A stretch of DNA of 64,000 nt from Lactobacillus panisapium (GTDB lineage: Bacteria; Bacillota; Bacilli; Lactobacillales; Lactobacillaceae), in the NCBI RefSeq assembly GCF_019469265.1, contig NZ_CP048268.1, forward strand, positions 1,877,001 through 1,941,000, in the 5' to 3' direction. A program made the position numbers and the translations under genes. The notes beneath the pieces are model-generated. The model was not told where the DNA came from, made no database searches, and was given only the letters and a program-made list of their open reading frames with translations. Positions within the stretch are counted from its first letter, which is position 1. Every line of letters begins with the position of its first letter. Shown here piece after piece: positions 27,152 to 36,480 of this stretch.

Positions 27152-27907
27152 CTATTTGGCCTCCTTCAAATCTACTTTAGCAGGTAAAGTATTTTTATGT
27201 TGCGTGTTTAACACGGTCGTAATCACGGTAATATTTTTAGCATTGCCAAAAATGGCAAAATTGCGTTCACCAATTTTAGAAGCATCAGTTAGAACATAAG
27301 TATGATCTGACCGAGCAATTTCCATTTTCTTGATTGCCGCTTCTTCGGGATCCGGTGTGGTTAGATTGCCTAGACGATCAATCCCATTGGTGCCGATAAA
27401 ACAAGCCGCAAAATTCATGTTCTGCAGCTGCTGAAGTGCGGATTCGCCCACAACCGCGTGAGTATCCTCCTTGATCTTGCCGCCTAAAAGCATGGTACTA
27501 ATGCCGTGCCCAACAGCACTAAGCGCTGTTTCAATCCCATTAGTGACAATTGTGACTCCCGGAACTTCTGCGAGAAACGGCACCATTTCATAGCTGGTTG
27601 TTCCCGCATCGATAAATAGGTAATCATTTTCGTGCACATAATGCTTGACCGCGTACCGGGCAATGCGAACTTTATCATCGTGATTCATTGTGAAGCGAAT
27701 ATGCTGCGAAACATCGTGAGCAAAATTTTTCACTGATTGTGCCCCGCCATGAACGCGTTTGACTAAACCCTTTTTTTCGAGCTGAATCAAATCTCGACGA
27801 ATCGTTGATTCTGAGGTCGCTGTCAATTCCGAAAGATCGCAGACCCGACATAATTCATGCTGGTTAATGTAGTTCTCGATTAATTTTCGGCGCTTTTGCG
27901 TTAGCAT
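27152..27907 (-). CDS. fruR: DeoR-family repressor of the fructose operon
   Basis: A 251-residue regulator with an N-terminal DeoR helix-turn-helix (residues 5-57; TATSESTIRRDLIQLEKKG) and a sugar-phosphate sensing domain (IDAGTTSYEMVPFL, TNGIETAL). It is first in the operon and likely represses it until fructose-1-phosphate binds. Repeats in the DNA just upstream are candidate operators. Confidence 0.93.
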   Translation of the reverse strand: MLTQKRRKLIENYINQHELCRVCDLSELTATSESTIRRDLIQLEKKGLVKRVHGGAQSVKNFAHDVSQHIRFTMNHDDKVRIARYAVKHYVHENDYLFIDAGTTSYEMVPFLAEVPGVTIVTNGIETALSAVGHGISTMLLGGKIKEDTHAVVGESALQQLQNMNFAACFIGTNGIDRLGNLTTPDPEEAAIKKMEIARSDHTYVLTDASKIGERNFAIFGNAKNITVITTVLNTQHKNTLPAKVDLKEAK

Positions 27908-27949
27908 ACTTTCCCTTCACCTCCTTGGGTAATTTTATGCGCGTTTCTC

Positions 27950-28008
27950 GCTAAAAGCAATCATTTTTGCTCAAAAAAATTCATTTTCATGCAAAAGTGA
28001 GCAATTAT
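27950..28008 (-). promoter_or_regulatory. candidate FruR operator region
   Basis: A cluster of short repeats (GCAATCATTTTTGC, TTTTGCTC and its inverse GCAAAAGTGAGCAA) lies 43-100 bases upstream of fruR. DeoR-type fructose repressors bind repeated sites in such places. Exact half-sites cannot be fixed by eye. Confidence 0.35.
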
Positions 28009-28032
28009 GAGTAATTTAGTCGCTTGCAATGA

Positions 28033-28069
28033 AAAAATGCTGTAGCGGTTTCAACCACTCAGCATTTTT
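28033..28069 (-). terminator. terminator of the MarR/exporter operon
   Basis: Outer stem AAAAATGCT / AGCATTTTT with inner GGTT / AACC pairing; a T-run follows on the minus strand after the exporter stop. Confidence 0.8.
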
Positions 28070-28095
28070 AGCTTAACTATCAGATTTTTTATAAC

Positions 28096-29499
28096 TTACT
28101 TATGTTCTTCCTTAACCGACGGTAAAAAGAATGAACAGCAAAAGCCAATAATTGCAAAAACTAGCATTAAGATAAAGCCTAAATGATAGCCGTTTGCCAG
28201 TTGCGCTGCCTTAGTTCCAGTCATATTCTTTGCTCCCAAAGTTACAACTAGCATTGCTAAAGCCGTACCAAGCGATCCCCCAATTTGTCTAATTGTCGAG
28301 GAAGCTGCATTGGCATGAGCCGTTAAATCAGCTTGCACTTCATTAATTCCAGCAGTAAAAGTAGTCATCATGGTAAACGAAATACCGACCATGCGCATTG
28401 CATAACACAAACTAATTAAAAACAGGCTCGTTTGAGCATTAAAGATTAGCATTGGTAACGTACCGCATAATAGCATGACAAAGCCGAATAAAGATAACCG
28501 TTTAATTCCGTATTTATCATATAAAGTACCAGAAATCGGATTACAAATTATCATAATTAGTGCCCCGGGCATCATTACTAGTCCCGAAGTTAGCGCGGTT
28601 TCCGCACGCGTTGTTTGAAGATAAAGCGGTAAAACCAACTCAATTCCAACCATTGCGATATTACTGATGGTGCTAAGCAAGGTACATAAGTTAAAACGCC
28701 GATTTTTAAAAACGCGAATATCAAGCAGTGGCTCTGCCATATGTAATTGCCGGTGACAAAATAGGCAAATAATGATTATCCCAATGACAAAAACCAAGAT
28801 TAACGGCAGCGTAATTTTACCAGTATTACCAATTTCTGATAAAGCATATAGAAGCAGACCAAAACCCAGAATTGATTCTAAAAACGAAATACCATCAGTT
28901 GAATCTAAATGCGCTGTTATAATGTTTTGTATCGTAAAAAGTCCAAAAACCATCACGGTTGCACTAGTAACGCTCAATATAACAAACAACATTTGCCATT
29001 CGGCATATTTTAAAATTAAACCCGAAATTGTCGGTCCCACCGCCGGGCCAAAGCCAACGACAAAGCCGGTGATACCCATCGCTAATCCACGCTTTTCCGG
29101 TGGAAACATCAGCAAAATTACGTTTTGAATAAACGGCATTAAGCCTCCGGCAGCTACGGCTTCAATAATTCGTCCGGTCAATAATACATAAAAGTTTGGG
29201 GCGAATATACAAATAACCGAACCGATACAAAAGATTCCCATCATGGTTAAGAAATTTTGCTTTAAACTAAAAGACGCAAAAATCCACGCCGAGATTGGAA
29301 TCATTAATCCGACCACAAGTAAATATGCAGTAGTGAGCCATTGCGCTGTTGCTTGACTTACCCCAAATGAATTCATGATTGATGGCAGGGCATTATTTAA
29401 AAAAGTTTCTGCTAATAAAGCAACAAACGCTCCAAAAAGCAGTACTATCATCATTACTGCTCGTTTATGACCAGAAATGCTTTTTACCTCTTTTTCCAT
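28096..29499 (-). CDS. DHA2 (EmrB/QacA) family MFS drug exporter
   Basis: A 467-residue membrane protein with about 14 hydrophobic segments. Family motifs are seen: ALPSIMNSFGVSQATAQWLTT near the N-terminus, LTGRIIEAVAAGGLMP and GITGFVVGFGPAVGPTISG (motif C). Such pumps export lipophilic cations, antibiotics or bile salts in exchange for protons. The upstream marR gene on the same strand and the operator between the two genes show it is a substrate-inducible pump. Confidence 0.92.
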   Translation of the reverse strand: MEKEVKSISGHKRAVMMIVLLFGAFVALLAETFLNNALPSIMNSFGVSQATAQWLTTAYLLVVGLMIPISAWIFASFSLKQNFLTMMGIFCIGSVICIFAPNFYVLLTGRIIEAVAAGGLMPFIQNVILLMFPPEKRGLAMGITGFVVGFGPAVGPTISGLILKYAEWQMLFVILSVTSATVMVFGLFTIQNIITAHLDSTDGISFLESILGFGLLLYALSEIGNTGKITLPLILVFVIGIIIICLFCHRQLHMAEPLLDIRVFKNRRFNLCTLLSTISNIAMVGIELVLPLYLQTTRAETALTSGLVMMPGALIMIICNPISGTLYDKYGIKRLSLFGFVMLLCGTLPMLIFNAQTSLFLISLCYAMRMVGISFTMMTTFTAGINEVQADLTAHANAASSTIRQIGGSLGTALAMLVVTLGAKNMTGTKAAQLANGYHLGFILMLVFAIIGFCCSFFLPSVKEEHK

Positions 29500-29516
29500 T
29501 ATTTTCTCCTTTTAGA

Positions 29517-29526
29517 TAGCATGCTA
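29517..29526 (-). promoter_or_regulatory. second MarR-like operator, between marR and the exporter gene
   Basis: The palindrome TAGCATGCTA in the 48-base gap resembles the core GTAGTATACTAC of the larger site upstream of marR. It lies next to the exporter's ribosome site (AAAGGAG), where repressor binding could further hold down the pump. Confidence 0.4.
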
Positions 29527-29547
29527 CACTTTTTATAAAAATAACAA

Positions 29548-30000
29548 TTAAAAATTACCAATAATTACATTTAAAATATGTCCCAATTGTTTAACGTCTG
29601 CATCAGATAAACCAGCAACAATCCGCTTATTGACCTTATCCATAATTTCATGAATTGCAGTAATGTTGTCATCAAGCAAAGCAAAACCTTTAGCACTTAA
29701 TGTCAAAACAATTTGCCGTTGATCATTTTTTAAGTGGGAAGTAGCAATCAAATTATTGTCTTCAAGACGCTTAACGATTCCACGAATCGTTGGGTGGCTT
29801 AAGACAAAAGTATCCGCTATTTCTTTTTGGGTAATCGTCCTACCCTTTGAATCATATAAAAATACTAATAATGAGATTTGCGCACCAGTTAAAGAATATT
29901 TTTTAAACATTTCTGCAAACCGATTGTTCAATTCTTTCTCAATTACGGTATTGGCTATTTTAATTTTGGGACCTAGCTGGTTTAAAAAGTGATCAGACAT
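29548..30000 (-). CDS. MarR-family repressor
   Basis: A 150-residue winged-helix regulator. The DNA-binding region is about residues 50-100 (ITQKEIADTFVLSHPTIRGIVKRLEDNNLI, with the wing NDQRQIVLTL). It precedes the DHA2 exporter by 48 bases and has a 24-bp perfect palindrome over its own promoter, so it very likely represses itself and the pump until a drug-like ligand binds. Confidence 0.92.
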   Translation of the reverse strand: MSDHFLNQLGPKIKIANTVIEKELNNRFAEMFKKYSLTGAQISLLVFLYDSKGRTITQKEIADTFVLSHPTIRGIVKRLEDNNLIATSHLKNDQRQIVLTLSAKGFALLDDNITAIHEIMDKVNKRIVAGLSDADVKQLGHILNVIIGNF

Positions 30001-30024
30001 TGTGCCTTTCCTTTCTTAGTTGTT

Positions 30025-30048
30025 AATTATGTAGTATACTACATAATT
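30025..30048 (-). promoter_or_regulatory. MarR operator (24-bp perfect palindrome)
   Basis: AATTATGTAGTA and its exact inverse complement TACTACATAATT meet at 30036/30037, 25 bases upstream of the marR ATG. Length and symmetry fit a MarR dimer site overlapping the promoter. Confidence 0.75.
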
Positions 30049-30174
30049 TTCTAATTTGGTAACTTTTTCTTCGATTCTTAGTTCTAAAGATGAATAGAAC
30101 ACGACCCCTTTTTCAAGTATGGTAAAATAGAAACACTGTGTTTTAGATTTCAAAGAGAGGCAATATCACAAATA

Positions 30175-31521
30175 ATGGACGAAAACGAACCACAACATCA
30201 TATCTCGTCTCATCATCATATGAAAATTCACTGGAAAGAATTTTTCAAGAGTCCAGACGATACCCTAATTGGGGACACTACGCTAGTAGAAAAAGGGTCA
30301 CTTGTTGGCAGAGTAGGAATAATGCTTTTAGAATGCGGAACTGGGGCCTGGCGCGTACGTGATTCAATGAATACCATAGCGCGGGCACTAGACATTACTT
30401 GTTCTGCTGATATTGGTTTATTAACCATCAGTTATACTTGCTTCGATGTCGATAACAAGTCTTATTCACAAACTTTATCACTGCCAACTACCGGCGTTAA
30501 CATGAATAAGCTGAATAAAATGGAAGATTTTGTTCGCCGCTTTGAAACAGAAAATGAATACTGGACAATTGGTGCGGTTCATCATGAACTTAATCAAATT
30601 GAAACGCATACCAAAAGTTACTCATTAACAATTGCTGCCCTAAGCGCGGGACTTGCCTGTGCCAGCTTTATTTTCTTATTAGGTGGCGGTTTACCAGAAA
30701 TGATTTGTACCTTTTTTGGCGCTGCCATCGGGAATTACTTCCGCGGCGTAATGGGTAAGCACAAGGTTACTTTAGTGGCCAAAATTGCTGTTGGTGTAGC
30801 TATTTCTTGTGCTATTTACTTCTTTTGCTTCCGACTGGGAGAAAAGTTCTTAGGCTGGAATTATCATCATGCATACGGCTATATCGGGTCAATGCTTTAC
30901 GTTATTCCCGGTTTTCCATTTATTACCTCTGGGCTCGACATGTCAAAACTGGATATGCGGTCAGGACTAGAACGTCTTTCTTATGCTGTCTTAACCATTT
31001 TGATTGCAACAATGGTTGGCTGGGGCGTGGCAACTACACTGAGTTTAAAACCTGGCTCAATTCCTGAACTCACACTAAATCCAGTAACGTTAACAGTCTT
31101 ACGGTTAATTGCTAGCTTTTGCGGTGTTTACGGCTTTTCAATTATGTTTAATGCTAAGCCATCAATGGCAACAGTGGCAGCACTTATCGGAGCTTTTGCC
31201 AACACCTTACGATTGGGCTTAGCCGAATTTAACCATGTTCCTGCCCCTCTTGCGGCTTTTATTGGCTCGCTTTTAGCTGGCTTAGTGGCCAGCTTTGTTC
31301 GTGATAAAGTTGGCTTTCCGCGAATTGCAATCACGGTTCCGGCAATTGTCATTATGGTACCGGGACTTTACATGTACCGCGCTGTTTTCAATTTCGGTGT
31401 AACCAACATTAACATTGGTGCTTACTGGATAATGAACGCGTTGATGATTATTACTGCTTTGCCAATTGGACTTTTAACTGCTCGAATTTTAACTGATCCA
31501 AAATGGCGTCATGCAGATTAA
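30175..31521 (+). CDS. fused threonine/serine exporter (ThrE, full length)
   Basis: A 448-residue single-chain ThrE: an N-terminal DUF1212 soluble region (about 45-150, GRVGIMLLECGTGAWRVRDSM), then about ten membrane segments including the ThrE_2 part (ITVPAIVIMVPGLYMYRAV). A His-rich start (HHISSHHHMKIHW) is unusual and could bind metal. The ribosome site AGAGAGG is 14 bases before the ATG, longer than normal. The window also has a split ThrE pair at 4850-6104, so the genome holds two systems. Monocistronic on the plus strand. Confidence 0.9.
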   Translation: MDENEPQHHISSHHHMKIHWKEFFKSPDDTLIGDTTLVEKGSLVGRVGIMLLECGTGAWRVRDSMNTIARALDITCSADIGLLTISYTCFDVDNKSYSQTLSLPTTGVNMNKLNKMEDFVRRFETENEYWTIGAVHHELNQIETHTKSYSLTIAALSAGLACASFIFLLGGGLPEMICTFFGAAIGNYFRGVMGKHKVTLVAKIAVGVAISCAIYFFCFRLGEKFLGWNYHHAYGYIGSMLYVIPGFPFITSGLDMSKLDMRSGLERLSYAVLTILIATMVGWGVATTLSLKPGSIPELTLNPVTLTVLRLIASFCGVYGFSIMFNAKPSMATVAALIGAFANTLRLGLAEFNHVPAPLAAFIGSLLAGLVASFVRDKVGFPRIAITVPAIVIMVPGLYMYRAVFNFGVTNINIGAYWIMNALMIITALPIGLLTARILTDPKWRHAD

Positions 31522-31608
31522 ACACTACCAAGCGGTACTTATTACTAGGCAAATTAGTAAAGTCTAAATTAAGTACTAAAGCAGTCTGGCCTGTGGTATA
31601 ATTTTGGT

Positions 31609-31718
31609 ACATTGTTTTTGGTCTCCGTTCTATTTGAAGTTGGATAATTAAATAATAACAAGACCAAGAAAGAATGTATACAGAAAAAACGTTGAACTAG
31701 TAAGTTCAACGTTTTTTT
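31609..31718 (+). ncRNA. candidate small RNA 3
   Basis: An extended -10 promoter (TGGTATAAT at 31594-31602) starts a transcript of about 110 nt with no ORF. Its 5' part closes on itself: TACATT (31608-31613) with AATGTA (31674-31679), and TTGGTCT (31618-31624) with AGACCAA (31662-31668). It ends in a perfect 15-bp terminator, AAAAAACGTTGAACT (31684-31698) with AGTTCAACGTTTTTT (31703-31717). There is no good -35 box, which an extended -10 can replace. I do not recognise the family. It lies between the fused ThrE gene and a solo IS end. Confidence 0.5.
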
Positions 31719-31733
31719 AATAGTCTAAGAAAA

Positions 31734-31755
31734 TAGTTTCTTCCCAGACTCTTTT
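31734..31755. repeat. solo insertion-sequence end
   Basis: A 22-base stretch containing AGTTTCTTCCCAGACTCT is identical to the end of the IS fragment at 48466-48487. No transposase is present here, so this is a scar or solo terminal repeat. It lies in the 60-base region just after the flavoprotein stop codon. Confidence 0.6.
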
Positions 31756-31815
31756 GATAAATTTAATGAAAGTGGTTTTCTAATTTTTATATAATCAATC
31801 AAACTGCTATGTTTT

Positions 31816-33261
31816 TTACTGCTTATTGGCAATTGCTTTAATCGCATTGCGGCCCGAAAAGATACAGTAACCTGCATGAGTACCAGGGACATTAACGCCG
31901 TAGGTATCACCGTACAAAACGGCTGATCCGTCACTACCAATTGCGTAAAGGCCACTAATTGGTCTACCCTTAGTATCCAAAACTTCATTATTGGTATTTA
32001 CACGTAAGCCGTCACCAGTTGTATAGGCACCAACGCCTAGTTCAATGGCATAAAATGGGCCATCCCCATCAACTGGAAGCATGTATTTGGCTGGCTTATG
32101 GAAATCGGTATCCTCGCCATTAGCGGCCATTTCATTATAGTGCTTCACATAAGCTGGTAAGTTAGGGGTATCAATCTCTTTAGCTAATTCTTCAATTGTT
32201 GCAGCTTTATGCAAGTACTTGCGACCATCTTTTTCAGCTTGTTCAATGTCTTCTCGCAGACTTGGGTAACGGTCTTCAGGTACAAATGGTTTCATTGATC
32301 TTGGATATGACTTATCGGTGAAGTCATCTAAGATTTTCTGACTGAAAATACAAAAGACACGCTCTTGGCGATTCATCGAATTGCCTTCATTAGCCCAGTT
32401 GACGACTGCTGCACTTTCATCAACAAAGCGTTCACCGATTTCATTAACCCACATTTGTGGTTGATCACAGACAGAACTCCAAATGGCTGTACCCCATAGT
32501 TTAAATGAGGGAACCGAATCATCTTTTAATTGGCCACCAAACATCATTGACATTCCGGTAAAGAATTGTTTAGCGCCAAGATTCCAGGCAAGACATAAAC
32601 CATCACCGGTACTTTTACCTGAGTTGACAGGAATTACATTATCCGGATTTTGATGAGGAGTGTGTTCCATCAATTCCAAGTTATTCAGATAGCCGCCACT
32701 TGCCAAAACAACGTTGTTAGCAACTACAATCTCGTCAGTATCATCTTCAACGTTCGTCAAAGTTACGTTATAAGTTTGATCTTCATTTTGCTTAAGATCC
32801 GTTACACGCGTTAAAGTAATAATTTCAACGCCCTTAGACTTCGCATATGGCTCTAGACCTGAATGAATTGCATCGTGGCCCTTGCCCTTGAACAGATGCC
32901 AGGTTCTTGCACCTGAACCTAGGCTGGCAACCATCGCAATCTCAGCACCCCGTTTCTCAAGCCAAGAAACGTTTTTACCCGCATTGGCAATATATTTTTG
33001 CCACATTTTGCCATCTGCTTTGTAATGCGAATAAGTTAACTCTTCTTTTAGCAATTCTTCTTGATCAATTTCCGCATGATCCTTTTTTTGTAATTCAGAA
33101 TCTGCCGCAAAAACACCTTCAACATAGTTTCCTGTACCACCAGTGGTCTTACCTTTTTCGACAAGCAAGGTCTTTAAGTTATTATCGGCAGCTTCAGCGG
33201 CCGCAGCAAAACCGGCAAGACCAGCACCAACAATTACAACATCATACTTCTTCTCAGCCAT
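31816..33261 (-). CDS. FAD-binding fumarate reductase-type flavoprotein (no FMN_bind domain)
   Basis: The ATG at 33261 follows a clear AAAGGAG site and starts directly at the FAD fold, so it is preferred over an ORF start at 33306. The 481-residue protein has the dinucleotide motif VVIVGAGLAGFAAAAEAA and a C-terminal FAD closure (PISGLYAIGSDGSA). This is the FAD_binding_2 family, which includes fumarate, urocanate and phenolic-acid reductases and ketosteroid dehydrogenases. There is no signal peptide. It is last in a four-gene minus-strand unit; substrate unknown. Confidence 0.88.
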   Translation of the reverse strand: MAEKKYDVVIVGAGLAGFAAAAEAADNNLKTLLVEKGKTTGGTGNYVEGVFAADSELQKKDHAEIDQEELLKEELTYSHYKADGKMWQKYIANAGKNVSWLEKRGAEIAMVASLGSGARTWHLFKGKGHDAIHSGLEPYAKSKGVEIITLTRVTDLKQNEDQTYNVTLTNVEDDTDEIVVANNVVLASGGYLNNLELMEHTPHQNPDNVIPVNSGKSTGDGLCLAWNLGAKQFFTGMSMMFGGQLKDDSVPSFKLWGTAIWSSVCDQPQMWVNEIGERFVDESAAVVNWANEGNSMNRQERVFCIFSQKILDDFTDKSYPRSMKPFVPEDRYPSLREDIEQAEKDGRKYLHKAATIEELAKEIDTPNLPAYVKHYNEMAANGEDTDFHKPAKYMLPVDGDGPFYAIELGVGAYTTGDGLRVNTNNEVLDTKGRPISGLYAIGSDGSAVLYGDTYGVNVPGTHAGYCIFSGRNAIKAIANKQ

Positions 33262-33327
33262 GATTTTTCTCCTTTGACCAAAAAGGCACATACAAATTTT
33301 CGGCAAATCTGTACATGCTTTTTTAAA

Positions 33328-35193
33328 CTATTTACCCTCTTTAGCAGTTTCAGCTGCATCGATTCCGGCTAGGCGTCCTGAAATGTAAGCAAAACCTAAA
33401 GTTCCACCTTCAAAATCAACATACGCCTTACCATACATTCCGGAAGCATCAGCACCCGCTACATAAAGATTAGGAACAGGCTCGCCACTTGGTGCTAGAG
33501 CATGCATCTTTTCATCAATTGTAGCACCACCGAGAGTTCCAAGGTTACGTGCAATATACTTAACTGCGTAAAATGGGCCATTTTCAACAGGAATCATTCG
33601 CTTGGTATCGGAGAAGAATAATTCATCTTCACCCTTTTTCTTCGCAGCATTATATTGATCAACGGACTTTTGCAAATTCTCCGGATTGACGCCCATTTTT
33701 TCTGCAAGTTCCGCAATTGTGTCACCAATAAAGACAACATCAGTTGAACTTAGCTTGTTTAATAATGAAGTAAAGTCCGTCTTTTCATGTTCGTGCTTGA
33801 TACTTTCCTCAGTGTCAGTTGGGAAATTGAATTCCATATAGAACTGGCGCTTGTTCTTCCACTTGCCATAATGGTCTTCAATTGCAACCATGCCGCCTTC
33901 TTTAATCTTATCAAGCATGGCCTGATCAAAGATGACATATTCAGTCTGCTTAGGCTGCTCGGACAGCTCAGCTCCATGAACCGCAAAGTCCAATGCGTGA
34001 GTTTCACTGGCATAACGTTGGCCACGGTTATTGACCCGGAGGTTTGGAAAATCGGCCAAAGCGTTAACTGGCATCCAGTTAGGACCAACTAATTTTACCA
34101 TTGCACCAATGTCTTCATTACTGAAAGTTTGCCAGAAATAATGCGTTGAACCATTAATATGGTGCGCAGTACCAGCATCCCAGGCCATGTTTAGACCATC
34201 ACCGGTGTTTTGTAAAACTTGTCCTTGGGTGCTAACATCACCCAAGTATTCTTTACGCATTTGCGGATTACCGCCGAAACCGCCTGTAGCGATAATCACT
34301 TTTTTAGCATTGACATGAAGCTCTTTATCATCACCCTGTGCAATTAAACCGATGACTTTACCATCAGCATCCTGCAAGAGCTTTTGCCCAGCAAAACCAA
34401 AATACATTTGCCCGCCAATTGACTTAAACTTCTCAATCAACTTGGTAACAGCCTTAGTTCCGCCTTCTTGATAGCCATGAAGAGTAGCTGGCATACCAAT
34501 GTGATCAAAACTACCACCGGTTCCGGCATCAACCAATTTCATGATTGCGCCGTTTTCATTCAGCCAGTCGACAGTTTTGCCTGATTCATCAATGATGCGG
34601 CGAACAAGAATTGAATTCATATAGCCTTGTGAAGCATCCATATATTCATCATAGAGCCACTTCTTTGATACAACTGCATTTTGCTCTTTTTGTTGTTGGC
34701 TATCGCCGGCAAACATCCCGCCGGCAAAAGTACTGGCACCAAGTGGCGAGATTGTTTTTTCAATTAAAGCAACACGAGCGCCGTGCTGGCGTGCTGCTAA
34801 AGCGGCGGCGGCGCCTGCTCCACCAGCACCAACAACTGCAACATCAACGTCAATTACTTCTTGTGTTTCCGTTTGACTTTGCGCACTGTTTTCTTTTAAA
34901 GCAGCAAAGTCAACTGCTGCCTTATTCAAGGCCTCTTTAACGCCCTCAATAATGCCGCGTGAAGTTTCCGAAGCACCGGAAACGACGTCAACGTCGGCTG
35001 ATTGATGATCAACAATCTTTTGAGCCATCTTGTGAAAAGCATTGTCGGCAAGGCTATCAGGAGCATATTGATCTAATGGCTTAACGCTAACAATCTTGTC
35101 CTCATCAACTTCTACTTCAAGGTTGATTTGACTCTCCTTACCCTGACCGGAACCGGTGTATTTCCCCGGCTTATCAGTAATCTTTTTTGCCAT
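33328..35193 (-). CDS. flavoprotein reductase with N-terminal FMN_bind domain and FAD domain
   Basis: A 621-residue cytosolic protein. Residues 1-95 are an FMN_bind domain with a flavinylation site DVVSGASETS at 69-78 (acceptor Ser75). After a linker, the FAD fold begins (VAVVGAGGAGAAAALAARQHG, about 118) and closes with PNLYVAGADASGMYG. In the family FMN is bound covalently by ApbE and passes electrons to FAD, which reduces a C=C bond (fumarate, urocanate, cinnamates). Lactobacillar relatives include hydroxycinnamate and vinylphenol reductases, by memory. Between the MFS gene and the 481-residue flavoprotein gene in one operon. Confidence 0.9.
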   Translation of the reverse strand: MAKKITDKPGKYTGSGQGKESQINLEVEVDEDKIVSVKPLDQYAPDSLADNAFHKMAQKIVDHQSADVDVVSGASETSRGIIEGVKEALNKAAVDFAALKENSAQSQTETQEVIDVDVAVVGAGGAGAAAALAARQHGARVALIEKTISPLGASTFAGGMFAGDSQQQKEQNAVVSKKWLYDEYMDASQGYMNSILVRRIIDESGKTVDWLNENGAIMKLVDAGTGGSFDHIGMPATLHGYQEGGTKAVTKLIEKFKSIGGQMYFGFAGQKLLQDADGKVIGLIAQGDDKELHVNAKKVIIATGGFGGNPQMRKEYLGDVSTQGQVLQNTGDGLNMAWDAGTAHHINGSTHYFWQTFSNEDIGAMVKLVGPNWMPVNALADFPNLRVNNRGQRYASETHALDFAVHGAELSEQPKQTEYVIFDQAMLDKIKEGGMVAIEDHYGKWKNKRQFYMEFNFPTDTEESIKHEHEKTDFTSLLNKLSSTDVVFIGDTIAELAEKMGVNPENLQKSVDQYNAAKKKGEDELFFSDTKRMIPVENGPFYAVKYIARNLGTLGGATIDEKMHALAPSGEPVPNLYVAGADASGMYGKAYVDFEGGTLGFAYISGRLAGIDAAETAKEGK

Positions 35194-35223
35194 GATAAAA
35201 TTCCTTTCTAATTATCAAGCTAG

Positions 35224-36450
35224 TTATCTTTGATTATTGCGTTGACGTGCAATATTAGGGTCTGGCAAAATTGCCAAAACAATGACTTGAACCACGAAGA
35301 CGATTCCTTGAATGATGAAGGTTAAGGCATAGTTTCTACCAGCAATAGCAGAAATAATAAATGGAATAAAGAATGACAAGAGTAGTGAAACTGTTCCAAC
35401 AAGTCCACCTGCACTACCAGCATTCTTTGGGCCGATTTCAGGGAATGTAATTGGCATCGCTTGCATAATCGGGCCAGTCATAGCGCCGAAGACACCACCG
35501 AGAATCAAGGCAATTGTTAATGGCATTCCAAGTGGAATATACCAAGTAACTGCCATCAATAAGCCGCCAAGAATCGTAATTAAAATCATTACTGGCTTAC
35601 CTTTTTTAGCTTTATTGATAATAGATGGACCAAATAGTGAACCGCATAAACTACCAATTGTGGCAACTGCGGCAACCGCACCGGCTTGTGCTGGTGTCAT
35701 TCCTCTTGCGGCAAAGGCTTGTGGCAAAATACCGGAGAAGGCTTCACTGGCACCCATTCCAAAACCAACAGCCAAAGCAACATACCAAGTTTTCTTACTT
35801 TTTGCTGCAGCTTCAAAGAACTTTAATGACGACTCAGATTTACCTTGCTCTACTTGTGGTTGTGGTATTTCTTCACCTTGAGGGGTGTCTTTAACAAAAA
35901 TCATCCAGCAAACAGCTAAAATCAAAAGCACTGTTGATGAAAAGATATATGCCTGTTTAACAGATGGAAACAGCGAACTAGTAGCTTGAGAGAGCATAAT
36001 ACCAACGCTGGCTGAGGCAAAGAAAACACCCATCGCCATATTAGTATCCTGCTTAAACCAAGTACCAAAGATTTTCAGCGTATTAGCATTTAGGAGTGCC
36101 ATATAAACACCGAAAAGCAACAAAGTTATAAACATTGTGAAAAAGTTATTGGCAATTAAGCGGCCGTAAGCACCAATTACAGAAATAACTAATCCAATTG
36201 AAACAATTTTCTTAGCACCAAACTTATCTGCAAGTGAACCTGCAGGAATACTCAAGAAAACTGCAATTAGCATTGGTGCCATCAGCAAAATTTGAAACTG
36301 AGCTGGCGCAATATGCAAAGCTGGCATAATTTGTACAGCCAAAGCAGAAATCTGAAATTGAATATAACTACTAATGGCATCAAGCAAAGCGGCTATTGCC
36401 AGAATTACCCACCGGTAGCTAGAAAGCTTAGGTAATTGTTTTTCTTCCAT
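35224..36450 (-). CDS. MFS transporter of the flavoprotein operon
   Basis: A 408-residue protein with 12 hydrophobic segments in two halves, the motif A-like loop GSLADKFGAKKIV, and a middle cytosolic loop (about 190-215) rich in Gln/Glu/Ser. It is most like NarK/CynX-type or organic-anion MFS carriers. It lies between two flavoprotein genes with 30-base gaps, so it most likely brings in the compound that the flavoproteins reduce or exports the product. Substrate unknown. Confidence 0.88.
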   Translation of the reverse strand: MEEKQLPKLSSYRWVILAIAALLDAISSYIQFQISALAVQIMPALHIAPAQFQILLMAPMLIAVFLSIPAGSLADKFGAKKIVSIGLVISVIGAYGRLIANNFFTMFITLLLFGVYMALLNANTLKIFGTWFKQDTNMAMGVFFASASVGIMLSQATSSLFPSVKQAYIFSSTVLLILAVCWMIFVKDTPQGEEIPQPQVEQGKSESSLKFFEAAAKSKKTWYVALAVGFGMGASEAFSGILPQAFAARGMTPAQAGAVAAVATIGSLCGSLFGPSIINKAKKGKPVMILITILGGLLMAVTWYIPLGMPLTIALILGGVFGAMTGPIMQAMPITFPEIGPKNAGSAGGLVGTVSLLLSFFIPFIISAIAGRNYALTFIIQGIVFVVQVIVLAILPDPNIARQRNNQR

Positions 36451-36480
36451 GATTCTTAATCTCCTTTTATTAAATAAAAA

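Noticed and set aside
31725..31988. 87-codon minus-strand ORF at the flavoprotein end
   Set aside because: It lies out of frame within the flavoprotein gene and crosses the IS scar; no independent support.
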